64,000 nucleotides of DNA from Porites lobata (taxonomy: Eukaryota; Cnidaria; Anthozoa; Scleractinia; Poritidae), in the NCBI GenBank assembly GCA_942486035.1, contig CALNXK010000024.1, positions 190,001 through 254,000 on the forward strand, written 5' to 3'. The translations under genes and the position numbers were made by a program. The notes beneath the pieces were generated by a model. The model was not told the DNA's origin and made no database searches. It worked only from the letters and a program-made list of their open reading frames with translations. Shown one piece after another: positions 22,611-35,603 of the stretch (its first letter is position 1; each line of letters begins with the position of its first letter).

Positions 22611-23905
22611 TATTTCATTTTTTCATTTCATTTTATTTGTTTCTGCAAACCTTAGCAAATGATAATACAGAATTAGATATACATGTAAGGTGAAAAAGTA
22701 AGTAACAAATAAAATTTACAAACAAAGAAAGCGCACAATACAAAATTACAGCACTTAAATTAAATCACATTGCAGATAGGAATTAGAGGAGAGGGGCACG
22801 TCCAGAGGAACTTATATTTCGCCTCTTAAAGTTACGTACAACAAAAACCTTGTAGTTTTTAATAACAAAGTAAAGGAAAAATTATAAAATAGCTCAGTAA
22901 ATTGTTAAAGATATGATGTTTCATTAATATTGAGCAAGGTAACAGCTAAAACTGCTTTTCTAAAAACCTTTTTAGATGGTTTGTCTCTGATTAATTGCGG
23001 AATGCTATTTCAAAAGAATCTTCCAATAACGCTGGGGCAGAATCTCCTGAGATTAGTTCGAAATGGGGGTATGACTATTTGATTAGGTGATGTACTTCAG
23101 GTATTGTAATTATGTAGCTCAGATACTAGTGAAACAGGTATATTAGGAAACTTTTCATGGTGGAAATAATTATAAAAAAGCATACAATGTCTTCAGCTTT
23201 ACAATATCAAGAAATTTCAAAAGGCTTAGGGATACCGTTTTGTAATTTCGTAATTTAGTTTCGTTTTGTAATTTTACGATTTGAGACAGTGGAGCATTAA
23301 TAATTACTTCCCCATAGTGTACAAGCATAAGTAAGGTAATGATATATAAGAGAATACAGTGAAAACCCGCATATAAGAACTTAGAATTTTCGAGGCCAGG
23401 CTGAACAGGTTCTTATATTTTTGGGTAGTTTTTCACAATTCAGGTGATAAGGCTTTTAATAGATATTTTTATTTTGCAGAGGTTGTCGTAGTTTAACCAT
23501 TGGCAGAAATGTATAGATATTTTAGATTTTAAATAGTCTATATTGCACCGTAGCTTTACGGAAAACGTCTTTCTCGTGAAAATCTAAATAAATTTACATA
23601 GTCAAGGAAAACATAATTGTACACAATAACTGTTTGTCAGAAGTTTCCCACTATTAAAATCCAGAATTCTTTGACCATCAAAATTGGAGCCCCAGTGATT
23701 TTTTGTATAAGAACCAACAGTTTCTTTAATTGCCAGGCTGGACAGGGTCTTGTATTTTTGACTATTTGAATGCCAAATTTCCGCCTTTAGGTTCTTAAAT
23801 CAACAGGTTCTTATATGCGGGTTTTTACTGTAATACTGAACTGATAAGAGCGGCTTTTTGAGACATAATGCTTTAACTTAACCATTATATTTATATTTTT
23901 TGAGA
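22611..23905 (-). mobile_element. 5'-truncated non-LTR retroelement fragment
   Basis: Minus-strand codons read YSLIYHYLTYA, then further down FHHEKFPNIPVSLVSELHNY, then IPPFRTNLRRFCPSVIG, with frameshifts and a stop. This is the C-terminal end of a reverse transcriptase ORF of the CR1/L2 group. The 3' end is a simple AAATG-like tail at 22611-22650. CATTAT lies at both borders and the gene E flank lacks the insert. A 474-bp MITE is inserted in it at 23357. Confidence 0.65.
23357..23830. mobile_element. Tc1/mariner-like MITE inside the non-LTR fragment
   Basis: The inverted ends read CAGTGAAAACCCGCATATAA and are flanked by TA at 23355-23356 and 23831-23832. It is 474 bp, noncoding, and interrupts the reverse-transcriptase-like reading frame of 22611-23905. 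Confidence 0.75.
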
Positions 23906-24059
23906 CATTATTACTGACAGGAAAACATTAAAAAGGAGAATCCCGGAAAATAATGAAGACCAAATAAAGCTACAGTTTTAATTATGCCTCCAGTGGAGGA
24001 CCTCGGGCTCGTTTCCCGAACAGCGACTGACAATCAAGCCTCAGTTTGAACCCAAGAGT

Positions 24060-24165
24060 CATTTGAGCATGATTGTCCGCCGGGTGATCGTAGTCCCGTT
24101 GTTGACAATGACTGACGTTTCGACAACTTGTGTGGAAGTCATCTTCAGAGTCATCTTCAGAATTT
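24060..24165 (-). repeat. Interspersed repeat fragment with CGTTTCGACAACTTGTG (copy 2)
   Basis: Same motif as at 18768-18965 and 58930-59040. It lies within flank DNA shared with 58745-59040, so copies 2 and 3 are part of the duplicated unit. Confidence 0.4.
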
Positions 24166-27100
24166 ACCAAAAACAGCAATTGCCCCTCCCCAGCAATTCG
24201 GCTCCCCTGGAGCATGCTCCGGGAGCAAAATCCCTCGTGTGTATCGGCCTTTACACATCAAACATCGGTCTTCAAAGATTGTCTGCGGGCAGCAACCGTT
24301 TGCAACCGCAAAGAGTCCCGGCCAATTTTTGCCTCACCCGGCATCCCCTCTGGATCACAATTTAAGAAAGATAATCCCCGTCTAAAAACTTTTCCAACCC
24401 AGTTAGAGACTAATTTATGCCAATGCGTCCATTTCAGTCCCCTGCAATTATATTTCTACAGACGCCTGTGATAGGCTCGACCTGATATTTACACGTTAAC
24501 ACTGACCCGCGTTTCTAAATACCAGTACAGGACGTTCTTTATTTTATTTTTTTATTATAATTATTACTTTGGATTTTGTAAGCTCTCCAAGGACGCTCAT
24601 TTAAAAGAGCTTGACAAACAGACCACGGAGGAAAGCTAATACTCGCGTCACCAACTTCGTCCTCTTAAATGCTGATGTAAGTAAAACAACAATAATGAAA
24701 AAGAAAACAAGTAAAAACTGAAACCTCACCTCCAATTTCAAAACAAGACAGTTTTGTTAGCGGGTAGAGCAATAGCGAGACTGGCAGTGGCTAATAACTT
24801 TTAATCTTAGTTTCTCAGTGTGTCTTTTACTTCTTATGTATAATGGTTAACTTTAATTCAATCTAGGCGTACGAAGAGAGAAGAAGAGTTTCGTCAAGCT
24901 GCACTTTCGTTTGGCGCCAAAAGAAAATTAGCTCCGAAGATCAGGTTCTTTTTACTGTACCAAAATATATCCCATTGCCTTGATATGCTTCTCGCCATTA
25001 TCTGGCCCCAACACACTAGCCTCGTTTCCGCATGTGTTGTTATTATCATGATATCCTCCAGTACCAAACCCAATTCTAGAGTCACAGCTTCTGCAATCGA
25101 AGTAGTTGTCACCAAGGATACCGATCCTGGCTTTGGAATAACCAGATCGTTTACTAACAGCATTAAATGCTTCCTTGTTACAGTTGAGCTGCAAGGAGGC
25201 CTCAGAACCAATCAGTGACTTCCACGTGTCAAGACCCAGTGAGGTGTTGCGGTACTTTCCATCAGCGATCAGAGAGTACTAGGAGTTCGCCTGCTTGTTG
25301 ATAACAATAAACTTGATCTGCTGGCCGATCTTCATACCAAGGCAGATCTTGGAGAAGGATGTGTTCCAGTAAGAGGGAAGTTTGGTCTCCTGTGCGTCAA
25401 ACCCAGTCTTCCCTCCGTCAAGGTTGAAGGTTTCTTTGTTGCTCCAGAGAGTGGAGTTGTAGTGAAAAGTTTGCTGTGGTAGAAAGTAGGAAGAAATAGA
25501 AAAAAACGTCCTTTAAAAAGAAAAGTTCAACGGTTTCTTTTTTCTTCTAAAGACTACACCCTTCCCGGAGAAGAAATTGCAATGGAAGATCAATTACAAT
25601 GAAAAGAATATCTACAACGTCCTTGTTTCTCCAGTTTTATAAAACTAGTGAAATTAGCCACAGCAGGCGAAATGGCGTTAATTTTCACCGATAGAATAAA
25701 AAGTAAACATACTCCGTAATCATTAGTTGGTGATTGATGCGATTGAAAAATGCCGTATTGAATATAATTATCTTTAACTCTCGCGTATCTGCAAGTACAG
25801 AGACCAGGCTTCCGTGTTTTGATGAAAAGCTTCACATCGTCTAACAGAAAGGGCAGGTGACCTCTGCTACTGACCGAGATATTCCAGCAGCTTAAAGATG
25901 TTCTTAATACTTAAATCTTTCAGATCCAGGGACTTAGCATGTACCAACGAGAAGAAAAGTTAGAGCGCCGAAGGCGCCTTAATCTTGGAGGCTGGGGTTA
26001 TGCTCCCCCAGAAAATTTTGCAATTTCACGTCATTAGTATGGAATTTCTGTCGCTGAGGTGCAGACGTTCCTCCTGGCGGAACGTCCCTAGCGACGAGGA
26101 GCAAGGAGAAACGGCTGTATTCGCAGGCTAGCCTAAGGATAGTTGAAAATTACCCCTGACAGAGGCAAACCTGTATTTAATTATTAATAACACTTTTTTT
26201 TCCACTCCTGTCGCCAAACTAAGGGAAAACGTACACAAATGTCTTACCTTGTTGCCGTCCATCTTCATGACCGGTGTCCATCCTCCATCTCCGCATCCAA
26301 AATTTCCAAAGTGACAGAGAACTGAAACTAGTTTGGAGTCAAGGATGAGAGTGACCAATACTGAGTCACGTTCAACCTGTACAAAATGAAATCTCATTTT
26401 AATTTTTCCAGCTCCCAACTGTCGGAGAGAGAAAAATGGAATGTACCTTAACTGGTTGAGAAAAAAAAGGTTCGCTTTTTTTTACAAAAATAAATGAATC
26501 AATCGAATTCAGTACAGTCTCAGTTAAATCTAAATTTCTCAGGTTCCCATCATGTTACTGGGAGTTACTACACGATTAATGTACTTTGGACTGATATAAT
26601 TTCACCTCCAGCACAGGTTGATATTTATTTTTGCTTTATGATACCAAGTTGTTCTGCTCTTCAACTAACTTTAATAAAGTGTATTTTAATAAAGTGTTCT
26701 GTAGGAATTAAATTCGGACATCGAAGATGGCTAAACAGCGTAACAGACGTTCAGAAGGAAGGGGAAAGGGGCGACCGAAAAACCGCGAAAATGGTGCGCA
26801 TGATGTTTTTCCCATCTGACGTCAAAGGACCCCTGTTTTACCCGCGAGCTACATGTAAGACTTGGATTGGTTTTTCTTGACAACTACTCAGAACATGTTA
26901 CACAGATACTCAGTAGTCAGTTTTGCATGTTTTAATTATTGAAGCTCACGTACTTTCTCCAACCCGTTTAATAAGGACAACGGTTAAGACGGAGAACGGA
27001 CACTTTTCTGTGTTCCCAAGTCTTAAAATCTTATCTCGTCAACCCCGCTTTATGGACACTGGTGACCAATGGCTACCTATAGCTGTCACGGTCTATTTCC

Positions 27101-27284
27101 TTGTCACAACCACGCACTAATTGCATACAATGAATCTTTTTCAAATAATTACAGATTTCTGTGGGTTAATACGATTTTGTTACTAAAAAAAAAGAAACAG
27201 CAATTAAAATAGTGTGTAAGTTTGATTTTGATAAGGCAGTCTTTCTTCATATTGGCCCTTGTATGATCTGAGCTCATTTTAAAA

Positions 27285-27776
27285 TGCTTGTAACAAGCCA
27301 CTCCACCCCTCAACCGCCAAAAGGTATGTGAAAAGGTAAGGACGTGGACCATGGGGCAGGGATTATCACCGTAAAAATTTGTTGAGTACCCCCTGGGGAT
27401 AAAGTGCTTGTAACAAGCCACTCCACCCCTCAACCGCCAAAAGGTATGTGAAAAGGTAAGGACGTGGACCATGGGGCAGGGATTATCACCGTAAAAATTT
27501 GTTGAGTACCCCCTGGGGATAAAGTGCTTGTAACAAGCCACTCCACCCCTCAACCGCCAAAAGGTATGTGAAAAGGTAAGGACGTGGACCTCGGGGCAGG
27601 GATTATCACCGTAAAAATTTGTTGAGTACCCCCTGGGGATAAAGTGCCTGGATTATCCACCCCTCAACCGCCAAAAGGTATGTGAAAAGGTAAGGACGTG
27701 GACCTCGGGGCAGGGATTATCACCGTAAAAATTTGTTGAGTACCCCCTGGGGATAAAGTGCCTGCAACAAGCCACT
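27285..27776. repeat. 120-bp minisatellite, four units
   Basis: Three exact-length units (27285-27404, 27405-27524, 27525-27644), a shortened unit (27645-27758) and the start of a fifth repeat TGCTTGTAACAAGCCACTCC-type sequence. Gene A has a single diverged unit at the same place (about 7911-8060). Because 120 is a multiple of three, a repeating open frame arises on the minus strand; I regard it as fortuitous. The array lies in the intron between exons 4 and 5 of copy C. Confidence 0.9.
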
Positions 27777-27929
27777 CGAACCTTTAACCATTAGAGACGA
27801 ATGGAATGGTATACGAAAGGAGTACCTTTTCTGCAAAAATAATGGGCATAAAACGTAAGGAGTTAGACCCAGGGCTAAGCTTGCCCTATAAAACTTAATT
27901 GAGGACCTTCCGGGGGAGTTTACGATAAT

Positions 27930-28340
27930 TATTATATGACAGTTTGGGACTCGGGACACAAGAAAAGTGTTTGTTTTCCATATTAACCAGGTTTACTTAT
28001 GAGCACTGGAATATCTGAACTTTTGTCGGTACAAACGAACCATTCGTTTTATACGGGTGTTCGTATTAAACGAAACGGCGGGGTTCAACCGCATGTCATC
28101 AACAACGTTTTTTGCTGGAGGGCCTTCATTGCAGGATGGTGGTGTTCACAGATTATGGTTTTTATTATCTTAACAGTACCAATCATTTGTTTTAAAAATT
28201 CAACAGTTTTTACAAGTTTAGGTCTCTAATAACCCTAAGTTTCCAGAGTGGAGAACAAAGGCTGAAATAGAATCCATCAGCCACGATACGAATTCTAACA
28301 TGTACAATTAATTAAATGATATCGACTTTCCCTGCAACAC
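27930..28340. other. Extra intronic DNA of copy C
   Basis: About 400 bp with no counterpart in gene A (which passes directly from the minisatellite-like unit to the GACTGATTTTTTGGC sequence). No ends, repeats or coding potential were recognised. Confidence 0.4.
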
Positions 28341-30349
28341 AATTGTATTCCGTTTTTGAGGCCTGACGGCTGATTTTTGGCTTACAAACACAGTACTGAC
28401 GCACTCCGAATGATCCCCCGGACTTTAAGTGATCTATCCTCATCAATTAAATTACTATGCATAGGTTTACTCACTTTTCTGTGAGCTGATTATAAACATC
28501 TTGGCATGAGGAATTGGCAACTGTAAAAAAAAAGTAGATAACGTAATAAATCAATCAGTTAAAAAAGAAATGAATTTAAACCTATTTTGTTTAGAGAAAA
28601 AGCAAATTCTGAAAACCATGCCTGTCAAAACTCGGTTGCCATGGTAACATCAATGTTGACGTACACGTCACAACGTCTTTAAAATTTTCCAAGATAAATT
28701 TTAGGTAAAGCCGCTAAGTTTGGTTGTCCTAACTTGAACGGGGGCCCCGGTCTGAATATCAATTACCTTCTTCGCAAAATTCTCCATAGAACCCTTCTTT
28801 GCAACGGCAGTCGAACGAGTGATACTTATAGTTCGCTACACAGGTGCCTCCGTTCTGACAAGGTGATGACATACATGGAGTCTGAAATAAGTTAAAAAAA
28901 GGTTGATGTCAAATGCAATATAATTAAGGTAATTTCGTTTTGCGTAAAAGTGTTGATGGCAGAAGTAAGAAAAAAAAAGGGAAAGTGACATTCGACTGAA
29001 TACCCCCGACTTGTTATCGTGCAGTAGTCACTTTTACGTCGATTAGTGTTCGTGACAGGTTATTAAAAGTCGCATAGACTGTGATATCAAAAAATATCTT
29101 ACTTTAATAAACTCTATGCAAAGATTTTACCCCACCTTGATGGAAAAGTGATGAAAACTCTCGTTCCTTTTATATTCCTCAGGATTGCTGTACTTTTCTG
29201 AGGATAACAACTCACACCGCAACTTTCCATCTGCTCCTTTGTAAGCTGCCAGGTTGAAGGACAAACAGGAAGGATTGCCGAGGCATTCAAAGGTGCAGTC
29301 AAGGCTGTCATACACTGTGAATGTTCCAACTTTAGGAACGTTTAAATAATGGTACTCGTCCTTTATAAAAACATCTTGACGAAGACTGTGATGATACATG
29401 GTGGTAAATTCTGAAGAGAAGGAATGAAGGGTTAAATTTACGTTTTTAGAATGCATGGGTCGTGCATATTAGAAATCTCTTAATTTAGGGAGTTCCTGGC
29501 TTTAAGAATGGCTTTTAAAGTGGAACGCATTAAGTGAGCTGAAACTAAAAAACGTAGCTAAAGTAAAGATGTCAGGGGAAGAAAAATAGCGAATTATTTT
29601 CTGATGGAATTAAGTATTTTTCTGGCAGTTCTTAGGTACTTGATATTTATGACTTTTAACAGTCCGGGCCACTACCAGATCTGGATATATGATGACGTCA
29701 CCCACATTTGCAAAATGGCGCCCTCGCCGAGAAACACAGGGGAAGGTCACTTCCAGGCTCTTTCAACCCTGCACCTATAAGTGTCTTTTCCCCATACTAC
29801 TTTGAGAGCTGTGACTTTAGCAGCGAGAAATCAGGGGTGTGAAGAAAAAATGCCGTCCGATTAACGTTTGTGCGTTCTTGGGAGGCAAAACGACCGAACA
29901 CGAGAGTTTTTCAGCTCAAAGAAATGCTGGACAAGGCGCAAAACATCTAAAAAAGAAGGTGAGTTTCAATTTTCTGATCCTTGAAAAAAAAAGTTTTTGA
30001 AATCTACATAAAATTTGCCTGTTGGTGGTGGTCTTTTTGGTGTAGTGCATAGCGAATTCAAATAGTGTTGTGCTTTGGAAGATGCAACAGTCAGTTGCGC
30101 CGTTCACGTGCCGCTGCTTTTCATTGTATCGCAATGTTTATTTTTATCTTGCAGTCGGATGGAAAAGCAAAAGCACCTTGTTTTTGTGGCAAAAAGATGC
30201 CGCCAGTTTGTTCGTGGAGAACCGTAACCATGGTCTTGCCTGATCACAAAGTGGCAATAACAAAACAGTTCAAACACTGTTAAGCTTATTCAAAAGCTAT
30301 TATCAAGGAAGGGAATACGCGCTCCAGTCAGAAGACTCGCATTTATAGA

Positions 30350-30780
30350 AAAACACCAAGCTGGAGTCTACTGAGTCACAATGCATTTCTCCATATTTGA
30401 TGCAGCTTCAGTTGAAGCTGCGCTTAATTCTTATAATTTTGTATCTGTAAATCACTATCCGTGATAATTTAACATCCTGCAAAGAAAACTCATGAGCTGG
30501 GCCCAGCGTGATACAACACTGCAAAAAAAAGACAACAACATTTTTATTACATTCACGGACTAACAAAAATCGCTCAGTTATTCAGATCCAGAAGGCACTT
30601 TGGAGAAAATTAAAACCCTTATTCAGCCGTAATAAAATGCTTTACGCTTCAAAAACTGAGATCACAGAAAATGCTCTTGCATTAGAGGGAAAATCCTTCA
30701 GACCAGATACAAAAACCACAGTAAATCGATGTGTGTGCCATGACCTCTCAGTGTGCAACAAGCGGCTAAAATCTCAGTGA
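30350..30780 (+). other. Segment homologous to 37300-37720 (opposite strand) in element alpha
   Basis: Shared words include CATTTCTCCA, CACTATCCGTG, GAGCTGGGCCCAG, CACATTCACGGAC-like and TTATTCAGCCGTAATAAA. In one frame both copies read VIQIQ followed after about ten residues by LKxLFSRNK. The aligned length is over 300 bp at moderate identity. It could be a shared exon, a 3' UTR, or an older repeat inside both elements. Confidence 0.5.
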
Positions 30781-31310
30781 AAATGTACAATCTTCCCCTG
30801 AATCTTCCAGATCATAATCTACCCAGCAGAGGAAAAAAACTTAATTGAAACGAGCAGCATTTTGGCATGAGTTAAAATTCGTGTAGGCCTACCACCCCAC
30901 TTTAATGCTATTAGAACACGATAAAGTCCTCCTCTGAACTGTGAATGGTATTTTAATATTTTCATCCGCAATGAGGTTTTGCACCTCGAAAAGACAGACA
31001 TTGATTAACGACTGTTTACGACCCTTCGTGAGTGCAATTTACAGAAATTTTATTTATTTTTTTTTACCCTCGCATATTAATCTAAGATGTTTGACGATTG
31101 AAATATTGAAAATTGATATCCAGCACTCCTTCGATCGCAATTAGATGTTAGCGCGTATGGTATTGTTGGTTTTCACATGACGTCACTAAAATTCAAAATA
31201 CAAAACTATCGATCCTACTGAGATTTTACTTTCATGGTGTATTAGAGCAGCTGGAAACTAATTTTCAAACAAATTTTCGCTTCAAAAGGGTTCTTGGTTT
31301 TGTAATAGAG

Positions 31311-31341
<31 letters not shown>

Positions 31342-31722
31342 CAGCATTTACATTACGGCCGAGAGAGCTGTCATTTAGGTTAAAAAAGTAACTTTTTTCG
31401 AGGAATTTTGCTATCTAAACAGTTCAAGTATTAGAAAGAGTATTACTTTAATGTTTATGAGTTCCTCTAGGAGTAAATTCACGCTTTTGTAGCAAAACTC
31501 GGCAACAGATGTTTCTGTTGGTTTCCGTCCGCCATGTTGGAGCCCATCCGGATGAGATCCAGCATGGCGTCTCCATACAAAGCTCTATAAATTTGGGTAA
31601 AACATTTCCTCGGATATCTCGTATACGAATTATTCCTTCGACCCAAATCTTGGCGAGGGTCTTTGTATATTTACCTCCTTTCACTTCCCAGATTCTGGGC
31701 TTTATCTGTCGAATGGTTTTGA

Positions 31723-31763
<41 letters not shown>

Positions 31764-32329
31764 TTGCAATTGCTCCAGAAGAAGCATAAAGCATACTACT
31801 CTAGGCCGAAGCAGTGCTCGCAAAAAGTACTCCAAACACTTCTTCTTTATACCTTTCCACTTAAAATGTATCAGTATTTCAAGTATTCAAATTCCCTACT
31901 CTTCCCTTTCGATCGGTGTCGTCGAGTTGCTTCGGGCCTCTTGATATCAAAACTCCAGGCGTTTTTACAGAAACCTTCCTCGATCATTATCACCTTGATA
32001 TTTGTAAATCGAACGCTAAGACGCATAAAATCATCTCCATTAATCGGTTTGGTAGTACATACTGTTAATTTTCTTCAAGGAACATCCCAGCCATAGCGGA
32101 GAGCCTCCCAGGGGGGGGTACATGTTCCCTTGTTCCCTAGAAAAAATTGGAGTTTTTCCCTTGTTCCCCAAAAATAAATTAAGATGTTCCCTGAAATTCA
32201 CTTTCATCAAGTTCCCCTGTTCCCAGAAATTCTGTTGCATGTTCCCTTGATCCCCAGAAATATTAATTAATGTTCCCCAGAATTTCAATCATATTTCAGT
32301 TTTCGATGGTCAGTATTTTCGTAAGTTTT

Positions 32330-32792
32330 ACCTCGTTAGTCATAGTAGAGATAATCCTCAGGAAAACGCCTCTTTCGTCTCCTTGATGAATGCCGCATCA
32401 CCTCTGGTTCATCAACAGAAATTTCTGTCGCCTCTGCAGGGCCGTAGCCAGTATGAGGCAAACTGAGGCACTTGCCTCAGTCATTTAAGGTTTGATCCCA
32501 GTGTTTTGTTTAAACGTAGTCATCATAAAGACCCTAAATAGCTAGGCGGGGAATTCAACCGTAGATATTGCCTCAGTCCTTATTTTTTTCTGGCTACGGC
32601 CCTGCTCTGTAAGAGTGAGGACATCACTTGTCTGTTGAATTTCATCCTGAAGTAGGATCCGCTCTTCCTCCTTAAGTTGCAAAACATCTTGATTATGTTT
32701 GTAGGTCGTCAAGATACAAATAATGCTATCTACCTCAATGTATTTCTCTGAATTTTCCGAAAAGCATATTAAGAAATAAGCGTTGACAGGTC
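32330..32792 (-). pseudogene. Last exon of the alpha gene, interrupted by a MITE
   Basis: Minus-strand reading from about 32785 gives a Glu/Leu-rich stretch with VLQLKEEERILLQDEIQQTS, then VLTLTE, where the MITE at 32437-32604 enters. If the MITE and one 5-bp target copy are set aside, the same frame continues with ATEISVDEPEV, a basic RRRKRR cluster and a stop near 32333. An acceptor-like GGAAAATTCAG precedes it. This is probably the C-terminal exon of a protein of alpha with a coiled-coil and nuclear-localisation-like tail. The family is not recognised. Confidence 0.45.
32437..32604. mobile_element. hAT-like MITE with 5-bp target duplication
   Basis: The perfect 15-bp inverted ends are CAGGGCCGTAGCCAG. 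CTCTG flanks both sides (32432-32436 and 32605-32609). CAGGG-type ends are common in hAT elements, and some hAT lineages make 5-bp duplications. It is 168 bp, noncoding, and inserted in a coding exon of element alpha. Confidence 0.8.
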
Positions 32793-33107
32793 AAACACGA
32801 CTCATAAGCTCGTGATAATATGAAACGTGACCTTGAGAGTCTGCTTGAACAAAGGTTCTCTTTCTTTTTTCTCTCGCGCAAAGGTTACTAGCACTACAGA
32901 GTGCAAGAGGTGTAGCATTCTAAACTTTGACTGAGTAAATCTTGTTTTTGCCGCACTAAATCTTATTCTTGGTTTTCACGTGACGTCACGGGCATTTCCA
33001 AATTTGGTTGTCGGCCATGTTGGTGTCCCTTCCGACCGTGAAATTTGTGATAATAGTATGTCGGATCTCGCAACTCTTTCGTTCTCTTCGAAATTTTGCG
33101 GTCGTAA

Positions 33108-33452
33108 ATGGAATTATCGGACGGAAAAAGCGATCAGGACTCAGATAGGACCAGTGCGAGTATCCTTGATCTTTCCGAGTTCGCCAAAAGCCTCGAGAGC
33201 CAAGTAAAGACACGATATATTCAGAAAATGTTCCTACTTGGAGTTGACCCGGTCAGCATTCCAACCGAGCAGTTCGACCCAGAATGTTTGCCACGTATTG
33301 AAGCCACTGATTTGCTAGGATATCTGGTTTTAGAGACTAGCTAGTATACGAAACGGCAGTTCAAGGCCTACAAGAGTTTGGAAGCCTTCAACCAGATTGT
33401 TTGGGGATTCGTGACCTCTGTAAGAGGAAATATTAAGTGTACCTGATAATGT
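33108..33452 (+). pseudogene. N-terminal part of the ISL2EU second protein
   Basis: The frame opens MELSDGKSDQDSDRTSASIL and contains YIQKMFLLGVDP and DLLGYLVLETS, then hits TAG at 33342-33344 and continues in frame with YTKRQFKAYKSLEAFNQIVW. This order matches the start of the long second proteins (YqaJ-nuclease type) that accompany ISL2EU transposases, as far as I remember them. Next, about 33460-33600, is a cysteine-rich scrap (CDNICLCKSK, FFHLSCLIKK). No nuclease domain was found before the CR1 scrap, so the gene is truncated. Confidence 0.5.
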
Positions 33453-34539
33453 AACTAACCAAAATGCCTTGCTTTGCGACAATATTTGTCTCTGCAAGTC
33501 CAAAGCAACCTCAACAGATAAACTACTAGAGTGCCACAGCACAGACTGTAAGAATAGTAAATTTTTTCATTTAAGTTGTCTTATAAAAAAGGATGCCAAA
33601 CAATTGTAAGACTAGCTGACAGTACTGTGTGTAAACAGCCAAACAGGTCAGTGCCACCATGTACTTCTTCAACTCAGTGGAACAGTTTCATCATTACCTG
33701 TGCCATTGTCTGTACCATCAACATCCAACATCCAAACTGATTCTGTTAGTGGAAGTGATGATGATGTTGAGATCAGGTGAAATTGACAAACAGAGTGCTT
33801 TGGCAAATCTTACACAGATTCAGGCTACCAACCCAGAATTGTCAAAGTGCCCAACATGGGACACAGTTATGACTGGAGGTTGATCTGTTTCAGAATCAAT
33901 AATTATAAAACTGTATTTCCTTGAAAAATAGCTGGGGCAATAATGTTTATGTGCTTCCAAAGGGGTATAGGTAATAATTATTATTTGCGGCAGATTTTAC
34001 AGTGTACCAAGGGAAATTATTTTGAAAAATAAAAAAGGGGGTACATCATTCCACAGCAGGTTATTGAAAGGACAGCTATTCTTTGATGAAATATGTTTTT
34101 AGAAAATATTATGCTAAGGGTTTGGTCTTAAAGGAGAACTCCCGGGTAAAATAGACCTTTTTCTAAATGAATGGCCTACATTAGTTACCACTAATTTAAG
34201 TGACTGTTTGTTATAACGAAGATATTTCACCTGAAAGAGGAATTAAAAATGCAAATAGCATTCCAACATCTTGAAAAATGTTTGCCTGCTCAGAAATGGG
34301 TCAGCGTTTTCATTTTTGAACTAATGGTGATCAGATCAGCGTCTAATTGCTCATTGTTGATAAATGTACATAATATTGTACTCATGAGAAAAACATGTCA
34401 CTAGAATCCCGGTTTCTCAGTCCCTTGATTTCTTAAGCCCATAATTTTACTCCTGATATCTGGAAATCCTGATTGCTTGAACCAGTTATTATTTCCCTTG
34501 TGGGTTAAAAAAGTCAGGATTCCACTGTAGATACATACA

Positions 34540-35130
34540 TACATAAAGTTTGTGGCTCGATATCTCCGTAGAAGAGTGCTCAGTACATAAAGTAGAGCGT
34601 GAAAAATATTGTTAGCGGAAAAATAACATTTCTATCCCTACAAGCCTGTTTCGTGATTGCTCACAACATACATACATACATACATACATACAATTGTAAA
34701 CAATGTGCCCTCCCGGTTGTCACCATAATGCCTTTATGGCAACTCCTGAACTTGTAGTGGAATGTTTTCTGCCCAGTGGCAGACCTAACTAAAGGGATAT
34801 TTAGCATCTGTGAGTCTGGGTCTGCCGGTTACTTACAGTACTGCGTAGAATTAATTGATCGCTAAGGTACCCAGGGGCTAGTCCCGACATACATTTAAAA
34901 GCTAACACAGCATCTCTAAAGTATAATATTGGTCTTTTACGGGTAACCAATTTAATGATTTAAGGATAGGTGTTACATGATCATACTTACGCTTTTTAGC
35001 AACGATACGTGCTGCAAAATGTTGTACTAACTGTAATTTAACTACATTCTTCATGGTAGTATTAGACCAAACAGAAGAACAATAAAATAACCTGCTGAAA
35101 ACTACTGCATTAATTACGGGTTTGAGTGTT
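34540..35130 (-). pseudogene. CR1-type reverse transcriptase C-terminal fragment with (CATA)n tail
   Basis: Minus-strand codons read SRLFYCSSVWSNTTMKNVVK, then LVQHFAARIVAKKRKYDHVT and, after a frameshift, AVLAFKCMSGLAPGYLSDQ. This is the usual end of CR1-group reverse transcriptase ORFs. The 3' side has TATG repeats on the minus strand (about 34671-34691 and 34532-34547). It is inserted in the ISL2EU-like element. Confidence 0.65.
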
Positions 35131-35603
35131 TTTGCTCAAATACCTGTTTCACTGTCATCTCAAAAGACAATTTTTTAAAACTTTTCTTGTTGTTTGAAAC
35201 ATTAACAAATTATGTAATTAAAAGAAGTAAGAAAATTGATGACATGAGAGTCTACATCTTCAAAAATTGTCATTTTGAATCAATTAAAATGTTTTAGATA
35301 TTTGTTAAGGACACATTCTTACTGACCTTCACCTACATTAAGTTACTGTTCACAGAAGCACATAATTATGTTAAACTTAAAACTGGCAATACAGTGAACT
35401 CTCTAGTAAGCAGGACACCGTTGAGACCAGCTCTAGGTGTCTGTTTTTATTTAACTGTAACTAAACTCTCTTTAAAAGAGAGTTTAGTTACAGATGAACA
35501 GCTCTAATTTGCCTGAGTTAGGACCAGTGAAAGCTGTCCGCTGCACAGAAGTGTCTGGTATACCGGGGTGTCCATTTAAAAGAAGATAACTGTACAACTG
35601 AAA

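Larger units (their letters stand above)
22150..29480. repeat. Duplicated unit containing copy C and its downstream flank
   Basis: 22150-22560 and 23906-24660 align with flank DNA at 4080-4660, 42330-42905 and 55240-55535 plus 58574-59850. 24700-29480 aligns with 5400-9170. Between 22560 and 23906 a retroelement fragment is inserted. Apart from features listed separately, the flank is noncoding. Confidence 0.65.

Noticed and set aside
27149..27553. 134-codon repetitive open frame on the minus strand
   Set aside because: It is produced by a 120-bp minisatellite whose period is a multiple of three; no start context or homologue, and it lies in an intron of copy C.
27285..27776. CRISPR array
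   Set aside because: Units are contiguous 120-bp repeats without unique spacers, and the genome is eukaryotic.
31509..32096. 195-codon open frame on the plus strand
   Set aside because: It runs through repeat DNA of element W and into the alpha insertion site. The same DNA in the left duplicate shows no constraint, and no domain is recognisable.
34532..34691. (CATA)n tracts as a separate promoter or origin feature
   Set aside because: They are explained as the simple-repeat tail of the adjacent CR1 fragment.
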